Assembly (NCBI GenBank): GCA_036351335.1
Contig: JAZBOW010000366.1
Span: 1-10,314 of the forward strand
Reading direction: 5' to 3'
DNA: 10,314 nucleotides
Source of the DNA: UBA4459 sp036351335
GTDB lineage: Bacteria > Bacteroidota > Bacteroidia > Bacteroidales > F082
Shown: positions 6,984 to 10,314 of the stretch, piece after piece
Position numbering within the stretch: the stretch's first letter is position 1
How the letters are laid out: every line of letters begins with the position of its first letter
Translations under genes and position numbers: made by a program
The notes under the pieces: generated by a model
What the model was told of the DNA's origin: nothing
The model's input: only the letters and a program-made list of their open reading frames with translations
Database searches by the model: none

Positions 6984-8972
6984 TTAACTCACTGGTTTTC
7001 TTGGTAATTCTATTTTAAATTTCGTTCCGGTCGGTCCCTCTGAAGGATCGGAATTGGAACTTACGGTTATTTGTCCGCGATGCATTTTTATAATGCCGTA
7101 CACGAGCGGCAAACCCATGCCTGTACCTTTCCCAATGCCTTTGGTGGTGAAAAAGGGCGTAAATACTTTTTCCATGTTTTCCTTAGCAATTCCTTCGCCG
7201 GTATCAGAGATCACTATAAAGACGGTATCTTCGTTTCCTTTGATTTCCAATTTTAGTTCACCACCTGACGGCATGGCCTCTACGGCATTTTTTTCGAGGT
7301 TGGTAAGGGCCTGCATCAACTGGTCATTATCAAAATGGACTATTGGATCTGATATTTCGCTCTGAAAAGTGATTTTCACATTGTCAGGCTTGATAATGGA
7401 TTGAAGGCTGTGTTTGCAAAATGCAACCAAATCGGATTCGACAAGGTTTACCTGGCTTTTCCGGGCAAAATTCAATAGCCCGCCGACTATTTTTTTGCAT
7501 CGATCGGCTTGTTCGGCAATCAGGTCAAGATCTTTAATAATGGGATCATCTTTCGCAATTTCATCCTTTAAAATATTGCTGTACATGGTGATCACACCTA
7601 AGGGATTGTTCAATTCGTGCGCAATTCCTGCAGAAAGCTGTCCCATAGTAGCCAGTTTTTCTGTTTGTTTTAGGTCTTGACGTACATCAGCTAATTCGCT
7701 GTTTGTAATGTTCAGGTCTTCCACCATGCGGTGTAATTTCTCAATAGAGAATGGGAGACACATTTCTGTTTCTGCCAAACCGTTATAGATGGCAATCGCA
7801 TGTTCGCGGCAGGTTTCATAGCCACATGCACCGCAGTTAAGCTGGTCTTTTAATTCAAATTTACCAAGCTGTTGCAGCACTTGTTGAATGTGATCTTCGG
7901 AAGGTAATTCTATTCGTTGATCGATGGGGTTGAATTCCCTGGAAAGATCAAGGTCAGCAAAAGTATCTATTTCTTTCTGCCATTTTTTTTCATCCAGTTT
8001 TTCGAGCTTTTCATTTACATAATTACTGATAATTGTCCGACGGTTGTAGCGGTTGCCATTTTTCGACATACCGGGTCCCATGATGCAACCTTTACAGCAT
8101 AACAATTCGAGATGGGCTGCGCCAAGACTGCCGTTTTCAAATTCACGAATGGCATCTTTGAAACCTTCCTGTCCATCGGCCACAATAATATCGCTTACCG
8201 TGATATCGAGCGAACGACCCATGGAATTTAACAAACCATGGCTTACGGGAAAAGCGGCACCTTTTGCTGAAAGAGGTGGATCAAATTCTGATGGTGTAAC
8301 CTCAGCCAGGTGGACATTAAACAGGTCGAAAAGATCACGAAGCTCCGTGAAAGTGAGAGCTGCGTCAACTTCAGTGCTTTCTCCTTTTTTGGCGATGCAT
8401 GGTCCGATAAAAACCACTTTCGTATCCGTTCCATATTTTTTTCTGATCACCCTTGTAGTTGCAACCATGGGTGAAACAACTGGTGCCAGTGAAGAAATTA
8501 GATCAGGATGATGTTGTTCAATACAAGCTACAATAGCCGGGCAATCGGAGGAGATCAGGCCTTTATCCCTTTTTATATGTATTAATTTATCGTACTCCTT
8601 TGCCACCAGGTCTGCTCCAAAAGATACTTCAACAACTTTGTCAAAACCGATCTCTTTAAGCAACCCTACAAAGTGGGTATAATCTTTAATTTCAGTAAAT
8701 TCTGCGGGGAAACTCGGTGCTACGGCAGCCACCACCAACTCTCCTGACCGGAGCAACTCCACCACATCACTTTTCATCTCCACAAATGCTTTCGCACTCT
8801 GACTGCACACATTCACACAATTTCCACAGGCAATGCAGCGGCTGCCCACTACTTCCGCCTGTCCGTTTATAATTTTGATTGCCTTTACCGGACACTCACG
8901 CACACAGGTATAGCAGACACGGCAACGATCCTTCACCGTATATACCAACTTATTTCTGCTTACCTGTTTCAT
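6984..8972 (-). CDS. [FeFe]-hydrogenase-like sensor fused to a histidine kinase
   Basis: A soluble 662-residue multidomain protein. Residues 17-56 form a 2x4Fe-4S ferredoxin domain (C17, C20, C23, C27; C46, C49, C52, C56). Residues about 75-340 are a hydrogenase large-subunit C-terminal domain. Its L1 motif is SSD-C144-PA, L2 is GP-C192-IAKKGE and L3 is LL-C292-CKG-C296-IMGPG. The four Cys that would bind the H-cluster cubane and bridge to the 2Fe unit are kept. The proton-relay Cys of catalytic enzymes is D143, and the usual Met of L2 is Gly. A second Fe-S module (PF04060-like) follows with C380, C383, C388 and C405. A short coiled coil then leads to HisKA with H452 (AGIAHELNNPLG) and HATPase with DTGEGIA and GTGMGLPLVYGI. 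There is no PAS or membrane segment. By analogy to HydS/group C putative sensory hydrogenases, it probably senses H2 or redox state and signals by phosphotransfer. Sensing is inferred; the domain order is seen directly. Confidence 0.93.
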   Translation of the reverse strand: MKQVSRNKLVYTVKDRCRVCYTCVRECPVKAIKIINGQAEVVGSRCIACGNCVNVCSQSAKAFVEMKSDVVELLRSGELVVAAVAPSFPAEFTEIKDYTHFVGLLKEIGFDKVVEVSFGADLVAKEYDKLIHIKRDKGLISSDCPAIVACIEQHHPDLISSLAPVVSPMVATTRVIRKKYGTDTKVVFIGPCIAKKGESTEVDAALTFTELRDLFDLFNVHLAEVTPSEFDPPLSAKGAAFPVSHGLLNSMGRSLDITVSDIIVADGQEGFKDAIREFENGSLGAAHLELLCCKGCIMGPGMSKNGNRYNRRTIISNYVNEKLEKLDEKKWQKEIDTFADLDLSREFNPIDQRIELPSEDHIQQVLQQLGKFELKDQLNCGACGYETCREHAIAIYNGLAETEMCLPFSIEKLHRMVEDLNITNSELADVRQDLKQTEKLATMGQLSAGIAHELNNPLGVITMYSNILKDEIAKDDPIIKDLDLIAEQADRCKKIVGGLLNFARKSQVNLVESDLVAFCKHSLQSIIKPDNVKITFQSEISDPIVHFDNDQLMQALTNLEKNAVEAMPSGGELKLEIKGNEDTVFIVISDTGEGIAKENMEKVFTPFFTTKGIGKGTGMGLPLVYGIIKMHRGQITVSSNSDPSEGPTGTKFKIELPRKPVS

Positions 8973-8984
8973 TGTTTAAGTTTT

Positions 8985-9046
8985 AAAAAGGCCGGGGACT
9001 TGTATTTGTTTAGCTATGAACAAATGAATTCACCCAAAGTCCCCGG
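8985..9046 (-). terminator. Strong nested hairpin with U-run between hydA and the sensor kinase gene
   Basis: A perfect 10-bp inverted repeat (CCGGGGACTT at 8992-9001, AAGTCCCCGG at 9037-9046) encloses a second 7-bp inverted repeat (ATTTGTT at 9004-9010, AACAAAT at 9019-9025). Read on the minus strand, the GC-rich arm is followed by CC and five T (8989-8985), as in a rho-independent terminator. No T-run follows on the plus strand, so it is oriented with the operon. It sits 15 bases after the hydA stop codon, and its 3' end lies only 12 bases before the ATG of the sensor kinase. It could be a partial terminator after hydA, a 3' stabilising structure, or a leader structure controlling the downstream genes. 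Confidence 0.72.
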
Positions 9047-9061
9047 ACCTAGCGTAATTAA

Positions 9062-10314
9062 TCAAATCAAAACCTTGCGTTCATTATACTTTGTATGCAA
9101 TAATTCATGGCTTTTATGTCCTAGTGGTTCTCCTAAAAACTTGTTGTACAATTCAATAATTTCCGGGTTTTTGTGAGATACTTTAACAGGTTCATTTTCA
9201 TCAATTTTATACAGTGCTCCCATCCTTGCTTTTAGTTCTTCTTCGCTGGTGCCAATATGCTGTCCACCACCACCAATGCATCCGCCCGGGCAAGCCATCA
9301 CTTCGATAAAATGGATATCGTTTCTTCCTTTTTTTATTTCATCCAACAGTTCCTTTGCATTTGCTAATCCACTTACAACAGCTACGCCTAATTCGAGGTC
9401 TCCCGCCTTGATACGCGCTTCTTTTCTTCCCTCAAATCCTCTTACCGCTTGCACCTGGAATTTTGTTAGTTCTTTGCCGGTGATCTTGAAATGTGCCGTT
9501 CTTATAGCCGCTTCCATCACACCACCTGACGCGCCAAATAATTTACCAGCTGTGCTTCTGAATCCCAGCGGCGAATCGGTTGATTCGGGCTGAATACGGA
9601 ACATATCAACACCATAAAGTTTTAAAAACCGTGTCAACTCGCGGGTGGTTAATACCGCATCCACATCGCTGATACCGTTTTGTGTCATTTCTTCACGCTG
9701 TGCTTCAAACTTTTTGGCCGTGCATGGCATGATGGACACAGAATATATCTCATCTGCCTTCAGATTTTCGATGTCTGCAAAATAACTCTTGATCACGGCA
9801 CCCATCATCTGCTGTGGTGATTTACAACTGGAGAGGTTGGGAATAAATTCCGGTGTAAACTCTTCGGCATATTTTACCCAACCCGGACAGCAACTTGTAA
9901 TCATCGGCAATATGCCTTCATTTTGAATTCGGTCAATCAACTCTGCCGACTCTTCCATAATGGTAAGATCTGCCGAGAATGAAGAATCAAAGACAGCATC
10001 AAATCCGACTTTCCTGAGTGCGGCGTTTAAAATGCCATTGATATCTTTTCCGGCTTCCATTCCCAATTCTTCGGCCATTGATACTGAAATGGAAGGCGCA
10101 TATTGCACTACTACCTTTTTCTTTGGGTCATTCAGCGCTTGCTGAATTTCAGCAAAGTGATTTTGCTCTGTTAACGCACCGGTAGGGCAAACCATAATAC
10201 ATTGGCCACAGTTCACACAACTGGAAGTATTCAACCCCTGGTGAAAGGCTGTACCCACCGTTGATTTGTTGCCCCGGTTCACAAAATCAATGCAGGCTAC
10301 TCCCATCACTTGTT
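9062..10314 (-). CDS. hydA: Catalytic [FeFe] hydrogenase HydA (N-terminal part outside window)
   Basis: This is the H-cluster-bearing part of a catalytic [FeFe] hydrogenase, which interconverts H2 with protons and electrons in the cytoplasm. The frame stays open to the right edge, where Gln-Val-Met-Gly-Val-Ala-Cys-Ile-Asp-Phe continues the typical ferredoxin-domain sequence, so the GTG at 10309 is not the start. The last Cys set of the accessory ferredoxin domain is CVNCGQCIMVCP. The H-cluster motifs are all canonical: TSCCPGW (9878-9898), MPCTAKKFE (9704-9730) and EVMACPGGCIGGGG (9263-9304). The C-terminus FLGEPLGHKSHELLHTKY is a fused small-subunit domain. The motifs place it in group A, resembling HndD/HydA subunits of NAD(P)-linked enzymes. 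Whether HydB and HydC partners lie upstream cannot be seen. It ends in TGA, 90 bases before the sensor kinase gene. Confidence 0.96.
   Translation of the reverse strand, partial: QVMGVACIDFVNRGNKSTVGTAFHQGLNTSSCVNCGQCIMVCPTGALTEQNHFAEIQQALNDPKKKVVVQYAPSISVSMAEELGMEAGKDINGILNAALRKVGFDAVFDSSFSADLTIMEESAELIDRIQNEGILPMITSCCPGWVKYAEEFTPEFIPNLSSCKSPQQMMGAVIKSYFADIENLKADEIYSVSIMPCTAKKFEAQREEMTQNGISDVDAVLTTRELTRFLKLYGVDMFRIQPESTDSPLGFRSTAGKLFGASGGVMEAAIRTAHFKITGKELTKFQVQAVRGFEGRKEARIKAGDLELGVAVVSGLANAKELLDEIKKGRNDIHFIEVMACPGGCIGGGGQHIGTSEEELKARMGALYKIDENEPVKVSHKNPEIIELYNKFLGEPLGHKSHELLHTKYNERKVLI

Noticed and set aside
8053..8511. 152-codon plus-strand open frame opposite the sensor kinase
   Set aside because: It is antisense to clearly conserved Cys motifs of the sensor and shows no domain; it is a shadow of the real gene.
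6984..8972. The 662-residue protein as a second catalytic hydrogenase
   Set aside because: It lacks the proton-relay Cys and the L2 Met, has no small-subunit tail, and ends in a complete histidine kinase core; a sensory role fits better.
9021..9028. TTCATTTG on the minus strand as a promoter -7 element for the sensor gene
   Set aside because: It matches TAnnTTTG at seven of eight positions, but there is no -33 TTTG at suitable spacing and it falls in the loop region of the hairpin.
9062..10309. GTG at 10309 as the hydA start
   Set aside because: The frame continues to the window edge inside a conserved ferredoxin-domain sequence, so the gene is cut by the window.

Overview
The window looks like chromosomal DNA of an anaerobic or facultatively anaerobic member of the Bacteroidetes or a relative. 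This is inferred from the moderately AT-rich composition, A-rich stretches rather than Shine-Dalgarno sequences before several starts, and the style of the Dcp-like peptidase and the proteins of the hydrogenase locus. I cannot name a genus. I see no mobile element, CRISPR array, tRNA or rRNA.

Layout. Positions 2-739 (+) hold the 3' end of an M3-family zinc peptidase (Dcp-like). It converges with a small membrane protein of the UPF0316/DUF2179 family at 753-1343 (-). An AT-rich stretch without a convincing gene follows (1344-1679). From 1680 to the right edge, every gene is on the minus strand and belongs to one [FeFe]-hydrogenase locus. Read in transcription order (right to left) it is: a catalytic [FeFe] hydrogenase hydA (5' end outside the window), a hairpin/terminator-like element, a hydrogenase-like sensor fused to a histidine kinase, a stand-alone receiver, a receiver-histidine kinase hybrid, then hydG, hydF and hydE.

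How the genes may work together. HydE, HydF and HydG are the complete set of dedicated maturases that build the 2Fe subcluster of the H-cluster. HydA keeps every canonical H-cluster motif and is the likely catalytic subunit. The 662-residue protein between hydA and the maturases keeps the four cysteines expected to hold the H-cluster cubane, but has Asp where catalytic enzymes have the proton-relay Cys. It continues through a Cys-rich Fe-S module straight into HisKA and HATPase domains, without a visible PAS or transmembrane segment. With the two receiver proteins it forms what looks like a cytoplasmic H2- or redox-sensing phosphorelay, placed between the catalytic hydrogenase and the maturases. 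None of the signalling proteins in the window has a DNA-binding output domain, so the final target is not visible here.

The most interesting points are this sensor-kinase fusion and its phosphorelay, and the strong nested hairpin between hydA and the sensor gene. That hairpin could partly uncouple expression of the catalytic subunit from the sensory and maturation genes.
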